This document shows, one piece after another, positions 54,046 to 62,302 of a stretch of DNA of 64,000 nucleotides. The translations under genes were made by a program, and so were the position numbers. The notes beneath the pieces were generated by a model, which saw only the letters and a program-made list of their open reading frames with translations, had not been told where the DNA came from and ran no database searches. This DNA is from DASQBT01 sp963746955 (GTDB lineage: Bacteria > Pseudomonadota > Gammaproteobacteria > Burkholderiales > Thiobacillaceae). Position 1 is the first letter of the stretch. Every line of letters starts with the position of its first letter. The stretch lies in NCBI GenBank assembly GCA_963746955.1, contig CAVVDR010000009.1:248001-312000 (forward strand), read 5' to 3'.

Positions 54046-54405
54046 ATGAATCGTCCACCCCCAGCCAGTCTGAATGACCTCAAGCTCCACCTCCGCGCGT
54101 TTGCCGTCGAGCGCCATTGGGAGCACTACCACACCCCGAAAAACCTGGCGATGGCACTGATTGCCGAAGCCGGGGAATTGGTGGAGCGATTTCAGTGGCT
54201 GTCCCCGGAAGAGAGCGCTCGCCTCCCTCCCGAAGGGCGTGAGCAGGTGCGCCGGGAAATTGCCGATGTGTTTATCTATCTGATCCGCCTGGCCGATCTG
54301 CTGGATATGGACCTGCTACAGGCTGCCGCGGACAAGATTGAACTGAATGGCCAGAAATATCCGGTGGACAAGGCGCGCGGCAATGCAGCCAAGTACGACG
54401 AATGA
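54046..54405 (+). CDS. MazG-like nucleotide pyrophosphohydrolase
   Basis: From ATG 54046 the protein is 119 residues. HTPKNLAMALIAEAGELVERFQW holds the E-x2-E type metal site (shown across residues ~35-52), and EIADVFIYLIRLADLLDMDL supplies the second E-x2-D motif of all-alpha NTP pyrophosphatases (RS21-C6/iMazG type). These enzymes hydrolyse non-canonical dNTPs to monophosphates. TTG 54025 and GTG 54043 are alternative starts. ATGA overlap with the ferredoxin gene. Confidence 0.88.
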   Translation: MNRPPPASLNDLKLHLRAFAVERHWEHYHTPKNLAMALIAEAGELVERFQWLSPEESARLPPEGREQVRREIADVFIYLIRLADLLDMDLLQAAADKIELNGQKYPVDKARGNAAKYDE

Positions 54406-54716
54406 TAAGTCACTACAAGTATCACGTTTTCTTTTGCACCAATATACGGGACGATGGAGCCAAGTGCTGCGGCGCCTCCGGCGGCCAGGCCATGCGGGAG
54501 TATGCCAAAAAGAAGATTAAGCACTTGAACTTGAATGGCCCGGACAAGTGCCGCATCAATACTGCGGGCTGTATGGACCGCTGCGACCAGGGGCCGCTGC
54601 TGGTGGTTTATCCGGAGGCGGTGTGGTACACCTACGTGGACGAGTCTGACGTCGACGAGATCATCGAGGAACATCTCCGGCACGGACGCATCGTCAAGCG
54701 CTTGCAAATCCTGTGA
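54402..54716 (+). CDS. Thioredoxin-like [2Fe-2S] ferredoxin
   Basis: The 104-residue protein has Cys at HVFFCTNIRDDGAKCCG, INTAGCMDRCDQGP and the fold of Shethna-type/thioredoxin-like [2Fe-2S] ferredoxins. The C-x-many-C...C-x3-C pattern is visible. It is likely an electron carrier. The gene overlaps the next one in GTGA. The cluster MazG-like, ferredoxin, hydrolase looks like a compact operon. Confidence 0.88.
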   Translation: MISHYKYHVFFCTNIRDDGAKCCGASGGQAMREYAKKKIKHLNLNGPDKCRINTAGCMDRCDQGPLLVVYPEAVWYTYVDESDVDEIIEEHLRHGRIVKRLQIL

Positions 54717-55315
54717 ATCGTTCGAGGTTACGAATTGGAACCCGGGCAGGCTCCATGGAAACCCTGGTCAATGATCCGGTGGAGAACCGCCGTGGCGTGG
54801 CCTTTATCGCTCATCCCCACTCCTTGCATGGCGGCAGCATGGACAACAAGGTTGTCCAGACGCTTGCCAAGGCCGCCTACGGGCTGGGCATGGTCGTGGT
54901 TCGCCCCAATTTTCGCGGCGTAGGCCAAAGCGAAGGCGAATACGACCAGGGTGCGGGTGAATCCGGGGACATGCTGGATATCATCCACTTCGTTATGGGC
55001 CACTATGCGGGCCTGCCGATCTACCTGGCAGGCTTTTCCTTCGGAGCATACGTCCAGCATCAAGTTGCATCGCAGTTGCACCATGAAAGACTCTTGCTGG
55101 TCGCGCCCGCCGTCAATCTTTACACCTTCCAGCCCGTCCCGTCCTCCACCCTAGTAATCCACGGAGAGCGCGACGAACTAGTCCCGGTGGACGATGTCAG
55201 GCGATTTGTGAATACTTGCAGCGCAGCGCTAACCGTCATCCCCGGCGCCGATCACTACTTCCACAAGAAGCTCAAGGAACTGGCTGTTATAGTGGAGAGC
55301 GCGTGGCGTTGCTAG
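54713..55315 (+). CDS. Alpha/beta hydrolase
   Basis: This 200-residue protein starts at GTG overlapping the ferredoxin stop. FIAHPHSLHGGSMDNKVV is the oxyanion region, YLAGFSFGAYVQH holds the GFSFG nucleophile elbow, VIHGERDELVP contains the acid, and GADHYFHKK the catalytic His. It fits the small hydrolase family often annotated as YcjY/dienelactone-like. Substrate unknown. It overlaps the ABC-transporter ATPase gene by 13 bp. Confidence 0.85.
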   Translation: MNRSRLRIGTRAGSMETLVNDPVENRRGVAFIAHPHSLHGGSMDNKVVQTLAKAAYGLGMVVVRPNFRGVGQSEGEYDQGAGESGDMLDIIHFVMGHYAGLPIYLAGFSFGAYVQHQVASQLHHERLLLVAPAVNLYTFQPVPSSTLVIHGERDELVPVDDVRRFVNTCSAALTVIPGADHYFHKKLKELAVIVESAWRC

Positions 55316-56214
55316 AGGCAAAGGGCCTCGTCAAACGCTACGGAGGTACCGAAGTGGTTCGCGGTCTGGACCTGAATATCGCACCCGGCGAATGCCTCGG
55401 TCTGTTGGGGCCGAATGGGGCAGGCAAGACCACCACGCTCAAGATGCTGCTGGGTCTGATCGAACCCGACGCGGGCACAATTGAATGTCTGGGCCTGCCC
55501 GTCCCGTTGGCCGCGCGCGACGCCCGCATCCGCATCGGTGTAGTACCTCAAATGGACAGCCTGGATCCGGACTTCACTGTGGCCGAAAATCTGCAGGTAT
55601 ACGGCCGCTACTTCCGCTTGCCTGAAAGCCTGCTTACGGCGCGCATTCCCGAACTGCTGGAGTTTGCCGGTCTGGCAAGTCGGGCAGACGATAAGGTGAC
55701 CACGCTGTCGGGTGGCATGAAGCGGCGGCTGACTCTCGCGCGCGCCCTGATCAACGATCCAGACCTGATCGTCCTGGACGAACCCACCACGGGCCTGGAT
55801 CCCCAGGCGCGCCACGTAATGTGGCAGGGTCTGCGCGGCCTGATCGCCCAAGGCAAGACGGTACTACTTACGACTCACTTCATGGATGAGGCCGAGCGCC
55901 TGGCTGACCGCCTGATCGTGATTGACCATGGCGTCAGGATTGCCGAAGGGTCGCCTCAGGAAATGATTCGCCAGCATATCGAGCCGCATGTAATTGAAGT
56001 CTTTGGCGAAGACGCACTGGGCTGGACAAGCGAGGGACAAGCCCTTTGCACCCGCCTGGAAATGGCCGGCGAAACCTTGTTCTGTTACGTTGAGGACGAA
56101 GCCCCGGCGCTGGACAGCCTCAAGACGCGGACCGGCCTGCGCTATCTGCACCGGCCCTCGAATCTGGAAGACGTGTTCCTCAAGCTCACCGGCCGGGAAT
56201 TGCGAGACCAATGA
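55303..56214 (+). CDS. nodI: ABC transporter ATP-binding protein, NodI type
   Basis: From GTG 55303 the protein is 303 residues. Walker A GPNGAGKTT (near 38), Q-loop VVPQMDSLDPDFTV, signature LSGGMKRR and Walker B LIVLDEPTTGLDP are in order, and TTHFMDEAERLADRL holds the switch His. It is close in layout to NodI of the DRA/CPR subfamily, which drives export of glycolipids or oligosaccharides. The longer frame upstream lies inside the hydrolase gene. ATGA overlap with the permease. Confidence 0.9.
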   Translation: MALLEAKGLVKRYGGTEVVRGLDLNIAPGECLGLLGPNGAGKTTTLKMLLGLIEPDAGTIECLGLPVPLAARDARIRIGVVPQMDSLDPDFTVAENLQVYGRYFRLPESLLTARIPELLEFAGLASRADDKVTTLSGGMKRRLTLARALINDPDLIVLDEPTTGLDPQARHVMWQGLRGLIAQGKTVLLTTHFMDEAERLADRLIVIDHGVRIAEGSPQEMIRQHIEPHVIEVFGEDALGWTSEGQALCTRLEMAGETLFCYVEDEAPALDSLKTRTGLRYLHRPSNLEDVFLKLTGRELRDQ

Positions 56215-56999
56215 ACCGGGATCACCTTCTGCCTCCGCGCCTGTCGCTTCGCTTCATTCCGGTCTGGCGGCGAAATTTCCTGGTGTGGAAAAAGCTGGCG
56301 TTGCCCAGCATCCTGGGCAACCTCGCGGACCCGATGCTGTACATGCTGGGTCTCGGCTACGGCTTGGGTAGCCTCATGCCCCAAGTAAACGGCGTGGCCT
56401 ACATTACTTTTCTGGCCGCTGGAACGGTATGCTATTCCACCATGAACAGTGCCACCTTCGAGGTGCTGTATTCGGGTTTTTCCCGCATGCACGTGCAGAA
56501 GACCTGGGAAGCCATCATGAATGCGCCGCTGCTGCTGGATGACGTGATGTTGGGTGAACTGGCCTGGGGCGCCTCCAAGTCACTGCTCTCCGGGGTGGCG
56601 ATCCTGGTTGTGATCTGGTCCTTGCGCCTGCAAGCCAGTTTCTGGATGAGCCTGTGGGTTTTCCCGGTGGTCATCCTGATCGGCCTGACTTTTTCCGCCA
56701 TGGGTTTGGTCATGACTGCCCTATCCCCCAGCTACGACTTCTTTCTCTATTACTTCACCCTGGCCATCACGCCCATGGTGCTGCTGTGCGGAGTGTTCTA
56801 TCCGGTCAGCCAGCTGCCGGGATTTCTCCGGGCGGTGTCCAACTGGCTGCCGCTCACTCATGCCATTGATCTGGTAAGGCCCCTGATTCTGGGCAGGGCG
56901 CCAGCACAGGCCACCGTCCACCTGCTTGCGCTCGCAGCCTGGGGAGCCGCAAGTTACTGGATTGCGGTCACACTTACCCGGCGCAGACTGCTCAAATAA
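56211..56999 (+). CDS. nodJ: ABC transporter permease, NodJ type (ABC-2)
   Basis: The 262-residue protein has six hydrophobic spans. SILGNLADPMLYMLGLGYGLG, the ABC2-like GVFYPVSQLPGFLRAVSNWL motif near residue 200 and FEVLYSGFSRMHVQKTWE match NodJ/ABC-2 permeases. It forms the export channel with the ATPase before it. In non-rhizobial betaproteobacteria the cargo of these pairs is not established. Confidence 0.9.
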   Translation: MNRDHLLPPRLSLRFIPVWRRNFLVWKKLALPSILGNLADPMLYMLGLGYGLGSLMPQVNGVAYITFLAAGTVCYSTMNSATFEVLYSGFSRMHVQKTWEAIMNAPLLLDDVMLGELAWGASKSLLSGVAILVVIWSLRLQASFWMSLWVFPVVILIGLTFSAMGLVMTALSPSYDFFLYYFTLAITPMVLLCGVFYPVSQLPGFLRAVSNWLPLTHAIDLVRPLILGRAPAQATVHLLALAAWGAASYWIAVTLTRRRLLK

Positions 57000-57017
57000 T
57001 GCGCAAGTGTGAAGAAC

Positions 57018-57046
57018 TATTACTTGACTAAATAAGTCAAGTAATA
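57018..57046. promoter_or_regulatory. IscR/Rrf2-type palindromic operator upstream of the DsrC-like gene
   Basis: A perfect 12-bp inverted repeat (TATTACTTGACT, five-base AAATA spacer, AGTCAAGTAATA) lies 73 bp before the DsrC-like ATG and 18 bp after nodJ. The core GACT-N5-AGTC with flanking TT/AA and TA agrees well with the type 1 IscR half-site as I recall it (ATASYYGACT). It could also act as a terminator stem for nodJ, but it is AT-rich and not followed by a T run. Confidence 0.55.
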
Positions 57047-57118
57047 TTAGAATAACCGGAGAAATTCGATATTCATTGCAGCCGACACCCGGCTTACAAG
57101 CTGATTAAGGAGTGAAAT

Positions 57119-57412
57119 ATGGACTTGCCTGAACGTGATGGCGATGGCTATTTACAAAATATGAATGAATGGACCCCGGAAATCGGGCGGGCCATGGCGG
57201 AAGCCGACGGGATCGAACTGACCGACGAAAAATGGGAACAGGTCCTGAAAGCGCGCGAATATTTCGACGAATTCGCCGCGGTTCCACCGATCCGCAAGTT
57301 TGCCAAGTATATCGACATGGACCAGAAAGAAGTGTTCGCCATGTGGATGACCGGACCGATGAAGCCGATTACCAAGTACGGCGGCCTGCCTAAACCGACG
57401 GGTTGCGTTTAA
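57119..57412 (+). CDS. DsrC/TusE-family sulfur-relay protein with one conserved Cys
   Basis: The 97-residue protein has AAGGAG six bases before its ATG. It ends GGLPKPTGCV with the invariant penultimate Cys of the family. True DsrC has a second Cys eleven residues before it (in a CRIAG-type stretch); here that place reads TKYGG, so the second Cys is missing, as in TusE-type or regulatory DsrC-like proteins. EWTPEIGRAMAEADGIELTD and FAAVPPIRKFAKYIDMD match the fold. It probably carries sulfur as a persulfide. Confidence 0.88.
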   Translation: MDLPERDGDGYLQNMNEWTPEIGRAMAEADGIELTDEKWEQVLKAREYFDEFAAVPPIRKFAKYIDMDQKEVFAMWMTGPMKPITKYGGLPKPTGCV

Positions 57413-57750
57413 GCGCGGGCCTGGCATCACCAGACAGAACAAGCATCGCGGCAAATTGAGCATGGCGAATTCGTGGCGCGGGGCCCCACACCGGATTTGT
57501 CGCAGCGCGCCAATGCGGCCCCCGGCACTGACTAAGCTGAATTGCCGCATCCAGCTTTGACCCCTTTCCCCTGCCTGCGCGACACACCTCTTTGCTCCCG
57601 ATCGCTGCCACACGTTTCTTAATGCCGACGCCGAGGCATTGATTCGCTTGGCCATTCTGCTTCCCCAAACTATGCTGTGACGAAAGCTCGCGCTGCGGTA
57701 CCCCGCAAATGGGGCGCGATTTCAGACCGGCAATCTACAAGGGGAGGAAG
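57413..57750. other. Intergenic region without a clear gene
   Basis: These 338 bp separate the DsrC-like gene from the cytochrome. They contain short GC-rich inverted bits (for example GCGG-TACC-CCGC near 57690) but no convincing terminator, RNA gene or conserved frame. A partial -24/-12-like pattern at 57523-57537 lacks the TT of TTGC. Confidence 0.4.
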
Positions 57751-60264
57751 ATGCAATACTGGAAATCCCATGCCACCCTGGGCGCGTTTGCGGCCCTGGT
57801 AATGATGCTTGCGTCCTGCGCAAGCCAGCCCTGGAGTCAGGCCTGCGGCAGCGGCGCCGGCAGCGTGCTGGACGAAGCCAAGTGCGCGGGCCGCACGGCA
57901 GAGAGCCTGCCGGCTGCGGACGAGGACTATTTCCGCGACATGGATTACGGTTTCACCAAGGACTCGAAGGCTGTCGCGGCCGAATTGGACAAGTATCTTT
58001 CAGGCATCACCCCCGACCAGGCCACCGACGCGGTGGTCAAAGGGCGCAACAACTGGATCGTCTGGACCGGTGGCAACGACCGGCTGTGGGATGTGCTCTC
58101 GGCCAAGAGCGTCGGGATGCTGGATTTCCTCAAGATCCTGTCCGACCATCCCAGCCTCGACTACAGCCGTGACAACCGCTGGCAATACCTGGGGGTGGTG
58201 AACGAACCCTGCTTCGAAAAAGGGACCGGACCGCGGGCCGACCGCTTCGGACTGTGGCTGGACGTGCGCAGCCCGGATTGCGGGCCAGACCCGTTCGAGA
58301 ATGAGCAGAAGTACCCAGGCGTGAAGATCGGCGCGCGCGGGAAAACCGTTCCGGTGGGCTCCTACTATGGCTATGCCACCGGCATCGTCGGCCTGCGCCT
58401 GTTCCCCAATCCCAATTTCGACGCGAAAGCCGCACAGCGCTGGGACCCGGTACGCTTCTATACCGACCCGAGCTACTGCAACGACAAGAATCTGGTGCGC
58501 CCCTACCGCGTGGGCATGTCCTGCGGTTTCTGCCATGTGGGGCCGAATCCCAGCAACCCGCCCAAGGACCCCGAGCATCCCAAGTGGGAAAACCTCAACT
58601 CCAACCCCGGCGCCCAGTATTTCTGGGTGGACCGGATTTTCGTCTGGAAGACGGACAAGTCCAGTTTTCCCTTCCAGCTGTTCCACACCTCGCGTCCCGG
58701 CGCCCTGGACACATCCTTTGTCTCCACGGATTACATCAACAACCCGCGCACCATGAACGCGGTTTACAACCTGGGCGCGCGTCTGGAAATTGCACGCAAG
58801 CTCGGCGAAGAGAAACTCGCAGGCGGCGAACTGAACAACGAACACTTGAACAAATACGTACCGGCAGGCACGCCCTTGAGCCGCTTCTACAAGGCACTGG
58901 ATACGGTGTGGACGCCGCGCGTCCTGAAAGACGGTTCCGATTCGGTCGGCGCCCTGGGCGCGCTCAACCGCGTGTACGTCAACATCGGGCTGTTCAGCGA
59001 GGAGTGGCTGGAACACATCCGGCCCTTCATCGGCGGTTCGCCTTTCACACCCTTCCCGATCGCAAACGCGGACAAGAACTCCAGCTATTGGAAGGCAAAT
59101 GAAGCGCAGACCCCTGATGTGGCCCTGTTCTTCCTGGCCTCGGCCAAGCCGGATTACCTGAAAGACGCGCCTGGCGGCAGCGCCTATCTGTCCACTGACC
59201 AGACCAAGCTCGAACGCGGCAAGGACGTGTTCGCCGAGCGCTGCGCGCGTTGCCACTCCAGCAAACTGCCGGACAAGGCCTTCAGCTTCTTCAAGAACAA
59301 CGGCTGCGTGGGACCCGACTACCTCCAGTGCTGGAACGCGTACTGGGCCTGGACCAAGACCGACGAATTCAAGCAAGAGATGAAGCAGATCGTTCAGGCA
59401 AATGATTTTCTCAAGGACAACTACCTGTCCACCGAATTGCGCATCCCCGTCACGCTGCTGGAAACCAATGCCTGCGCATCACTCGCCACCAACGCGCTGG
59501 CTGGCGACATCTGGGACAACTTCTCGTCCCAGTCATACAAGAGCCTGCCCCCGGTGGGAACCATCACCGTCCATGATCCCATCACCGGCGAGGCGCGCCC
59601 CTATGTCATGCCTGCCGGTGGGCGCGGCTACATCCGTCCAGCTTCGCTCATCAGCGTCTGGTCGACTGCTCCCTACCTGCTCAACAACACCCTGGGCGAC
59701 TTCTACTGGTCGGGCTCGGTTTCTGACCGCATGAAGTCCTTCGACAGCGGCATCGAGCAATTGCTGTGGCCGGAAAAGCGCAAGGGCGACCGGCAATACC
59801 TCACGGCCTCGGGCAAGCTCCTGCCCGGCATCGTCGACGTGACCTCGGCCACCAGCTACCTGCGGGTGGCCAAAGGCTATCTGCCTGATTTCTTACAACC
59901 GCTGGTGGGTCCGCTCAGTCATGTCGATCCGCACGTATTCAGTGAAGATGGCATCGAGATCGGCCCCATTCCCAAGGGCACGCCCATCAACCTGTTGTCC
60001 AATATCGATCTGGCACAGAAGGACAAGGTCTTCAAGGTGTTGCTCAAAGCCAAGCTCGACCTCAAGGCCCTGCCCTCCAACGCAAGCGACGAGGACGCGC
60101 GCGCGGTCTTCGCCAACCTCGCGGGTCCCTTGCGCGAAGTCAGCAAGTGCCCGGATTATGTGGTCAACCGGGGACACTATTTCGGCACCGACTACTTCAG
60201 CGAAGAACCGGGACTATCGGATGCGGACAAGTGGGCCTTGATCGAATTCCTCAAGACCCTGTGA
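57751..60264 (+). CDS. Large di-heme c-type cytochrome lipoprotein (RoxA/MauG-CCP-like)
   Basis: ATG 57751 follows GGGGAGG closely and gives 837 residues with a lipoprotein signal (AALVMMLASC). Two heme c sites are present: CGFCH (Cys258-His262) and CARCH (Cys498-His502). ISVWSTAPYLLNNTLG near residue 640 resembles the TAPYLHNG motif of di-heme peroxidase/RoxA-like proteins. The size is much larger than cytochrome c peroxidases. It is coupled by GTGA to a GMC oxidoreductase, so it probably accepts electrons from that enzyme's FAD. An upstream in-frame ATG (57709) lacks a binding site. Confidence 0.82.
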   Translation: MQYWKSHATLGAFAALVMMLASCASQPWSQACGSGAGSVLDEAKCAGRTAESLPAADEDYFRDMDYGFTKDSKAVAAELDKYLSGITPDQATDAVVKGRNNWIVWTGGNDRLWDVLSAKSVGMLDFLKILSDHPSLDYSRDNRWQYLGVVNEPCFEKGTGPRADRFGLWLDVRSPDCGPDPFENEQKYPGVKIGARGKTVPVGSYYGYATGIVGLRLFPNPNFDAKAAQRWDPVRFYTDPSYCNDKNLVRPYRVGMSCGFCHVGPNPSNPPKDPEHPKWENLNSNPGAQYFWVDRIFVWKTDKSSFPFQLFHTSRPGALDTSFVSTDYINNPRTMNAVYNLGARLEIARKLGEEKLAGGELNNEHLNKYVPAGTPLSRFYKALDTVWTPRVLKDGSDSVGALGALNRVYVNIGLFSEEWLEHIRPFIGGSPFTPFPIANADKNSSYWKANEAQTPDVALFFLASAKPDYLKDAPGGSAYLSTDQTKLERGKDVFAERCARCHSSKLPDKAFSFFKNNGCVGPDYLQCWNAYWAWTKTDEFKQEMKQIVQANDFLKDNYLSTELRIPVTLLETNACASLATNALAGDIWDNFSSQSYKSLPPVGTITVHDPITGEARPYVMPAGGRGYIRPASLISVWSTAPYLLNNTLGDFYWSGSVSDRMKSFDSGIEQLLWPEKRKGDRQYLTASGKLLPGIVDVTSATSYLRVAKGYLPDFLQPLVGPLSHVDPHVFSEDGIEIGPIPKGTPINLLSNIDLAQKDKVFKVLLKAKLDLKALPSNASDEDARAVFANLAGPLREVSKCPDYVVNRGHYFGTDYFSEEPGLSDADKWALIEFLKTL

Positions 60265-62285
60265 CCGGGGCCGCTCCCGCGCCGCCCGAATCGAAAGACC
60301 AACCCGAGACGGCCGCCCGCTCCTCGCGGCGACGCTTCCTGCGGGCATGCACGGCCGCCGTGTCGGGCCTCGGCGCATTTGTCAGTGGTTGCGCGTCCCT
60401 GCTCAGGCCGGCCTTGCCAGAGCCTGCACCGATAGGATGCAAACCGGCTAGCGATGAAGTAGCCTACGACTACATCGTAGTCGGTTCGGGCGCAGGAGGC
60501 GGGCCGGTCGCAGCCAATCTGGCGCAGGCCGGCTTCAAGGTGCTGCTGCTCGAAGCCGGCGGCGATGACGAGGGCTACGACTACCAGGTTCCCGCGTTCC
60601 ATGCGCGCGCATCGGAAGACCCGCGCTTCGCGTGGAATTTCTTCGTCCGTCATTACGCGGACGATGCGCGCCAGACGCGCGACCCCAAGTTCATACGCGC
60701 CCGGGACGGCGTACTGTATCCACGCGCCGCGACAATCGGCGGCTGCACCGCGCACAACGCCATGATCGTCCTGTATCCGCACAGCAGCGACTGGAACCAT
60801 ATTGCCGAACTCACCGGCGACGCGTCATGGGCCAGCGATAACATGCGGCAATACTTCGAACGCCTGGAGCGCTGCGAATATGTCGACAGCGACGACAAGT
60901 CCAGCCGCCACGGCTTCAAGGGATGGCTCACCACCAACGTGGCCGACCCGCTCCTGATCGTCGGCGACGTTTTCCTGCTCAGGCTGATCGCAGGCGCATT
61001 GAAGGAGTCCTTCTTCAGGCTGGGCCGCCCCATCACCCGCACCTGGGAAAAATTCAGGACCCGCTTCGATCCGAACGACTGGCGGCTGGTCATGCAGAAC
61101 GCGGAAGGCGTCTGTCTGACGCCGCTCTCCACCCATCACGGAAAACGCGTGGGGAGTCGCGAGTACCTCCAGCGCGTACGGCAGGCCTGCCCCGGAAATT
61201 TGACCATCCGCACCCATGCCCTGGTCAGCCGAGTCGTGCTGGATGGAGAAAATCGCGCCACCGGCGTCGAATACCTGGCCGGCGCCCATTTGTATGCGGC
61301 CGACCCCAACAGCCAGACGGCAACTCCCGAAACCAAAGCAAGCGTCGCAGCCAAGCGTGAGGTGATCCTGTGCGCGGGCGCGTTCAATACCCCGCAACTG
61401 CTGAAACTTTCCGGCATCGGGCCGCGTGCGGAATTGGAGGCGCATGGCATTCCCGTCAAGGTGGACCTGCCCGGCGTCGGCGAGAACCTGCAAGACCGCT
61501 ATGAAGTCAGCGTGGTCAACCGGATGCGGGCGGATTTCTCCCTGATTCGCGGCGCGAAACTTCGCCCGCCTCTGCCTAGCGAAGCACCCGATCCGCTGTT
61601 TGCCGAGTGGCTGGAAGGCAAGGGGCCCTATACCACCAACGGCGCGGTCGTCGCCCTGATCAAGCGTTCGTCGGCTGAGCGACCCGAGCCCGACCTGTTC
61701 CTGTTCGGTCTGCTGGGCTACTTCAAAGGCTATTTCCCCGGCTACGCCGAACAGATCGCGCGTGGCGAAAACTATTTCACCTGGGCGGTGCTCAAGGCCC
61801 ATACCCAGAATCAGGCCGGCCGGGTCACGCTTAACTCAACTGACCCGCGCGCCGCGCCCGATATCAACTTCCACTATTTTGACGAAGGCTCCGGAGGCAG
61901 CGACGATCTGGACGCAGTAGTGGAAGGTGTGGAAACGGTCAGGCGCATCACGGCGCGCTGCCAGGATGTGATCGAGGAGGAAGTGCTACCCGGCCCGCAG
62001 GTAGCGAGCAAGGAAGAGATTCGCCAATTCGTCCGCGACAACGCCTGGGGGCACCACGCGTCGTGCAGCTGCCGGATGGGTCCGGCAGATGATCCCATGG
62101 CAGTGGTCGACAGCCGCTTCCGGGTCCACGGAATACGCGGCCTGCGCGTGGTGGACGCCTCGGTGTTTCCACGCATTCCGGGATTCTTTATTGTTTCCGC
62201 GGTGTACATGATCGGCGAAAAGGCCAGCGACGTGATCATCGAAGACGCGCACGCGGACCACCCGGGCGGCGCTCATCCGGCCTAG
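60261..62285 (+). CDS. Tat-type lipoprotein GMC family oxidoreductase
   Basis: From GTG 60261, which overlaps the cytochrome stop, the protein is 674 residues. A twin-arginine leader (SSRRRFLRACTAAVSGLGAF) leads to SGC, which looks like a lipobox. The FAD motif YIVVGSGAGGGPVAANLAQAG, GGCTAHNAM, and the C-terminal WGHHASCSCRMG (catalytic His) and VFPRIPGFFIVSAVYMIGEK follow. GMC enzymes oxidise alcohols or sugars; with the di-heme partner it would be a periplasmic dehydrogenase. Its substrate is unknown. Confidence 0.85.
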   Translation: MTGAAPAPPESKDQPETAARSSRRRFLRACTAAVSGLGAFVSGCASLLRPALPEPAPIGCKPASDEVAYDYIVVGSGAGGGPVAANLAQAGFKVLLLEAGGDDEGYDYQVPAFHARASEDPRFAWNFFVRHYADDARQTRDPKFIRARDGVLYPRAATIGGCTAHNAMIVLYPHSSDWNHIAELTGDASWASDNMRQYFERLERCEYVDSDDKSSRHGFKGWLTTNVADPLLIVGDVFLLRLIAGALKESFFRLGRPITRTWEKFRTRFDPNDWRLVMQNAEGVCLTPLSTHHGKRVGSREYLQRVRQACPGNLTIRTHALVSRVVLDGENRATGVEYLAGAHLYAADPNSQTATPETKASVAAKREVILCAGAFNTPQLLKLSGIGPRAELEAHGIPVKVDLPGVGENLQDRYEVSVVNRMRADFSLIRGAKLRPPLPSEAPDPLFAEWLEGKGPYTTNGAVVALIKRSSAERPEPDLFLFGLLGYFKGYFPGYAEQIARGENYFTWAVLKAHTQNQAGRVTLNSTDPRAAPDINFHYFDEGSGGSDDLDAVVEGVETVRRITARCQDVIEEEVLPGPQVASKEEIRQFVRDNAWGHHASCSCRMGPADDPMAVVDSRFRVHGIRGLRVVDASVFPRIPGFFIVSAVYMIGEKASDVIIEDAHADHPGGAHPA

Positions 62286-62302
62286 GCTCGCGGAGGGCAG
62301 GA

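Noticed and set aside
57523..57537. Possible sigma-54 promoter before the cytochrome gene.
   Set aside because: The -24 GG and -12 GC are correctly spaced, but the -12 box is AAGC rather than TTGC and it lies over 200 bp from the start.
58000..59376. Long minus-strand open frame (458 codons) opposite the cytochrome gene.
   Set aside because: It is the antisense of a gene with clear heme sites and signal peptide, has no family features, and results from high GC content.
60825..61802. Minus-strand frame of 325 codons opposite the GMC gene.
   Set aside because: Antisense of a well-supported GMC oxidoreductase; no recognisable motifs.
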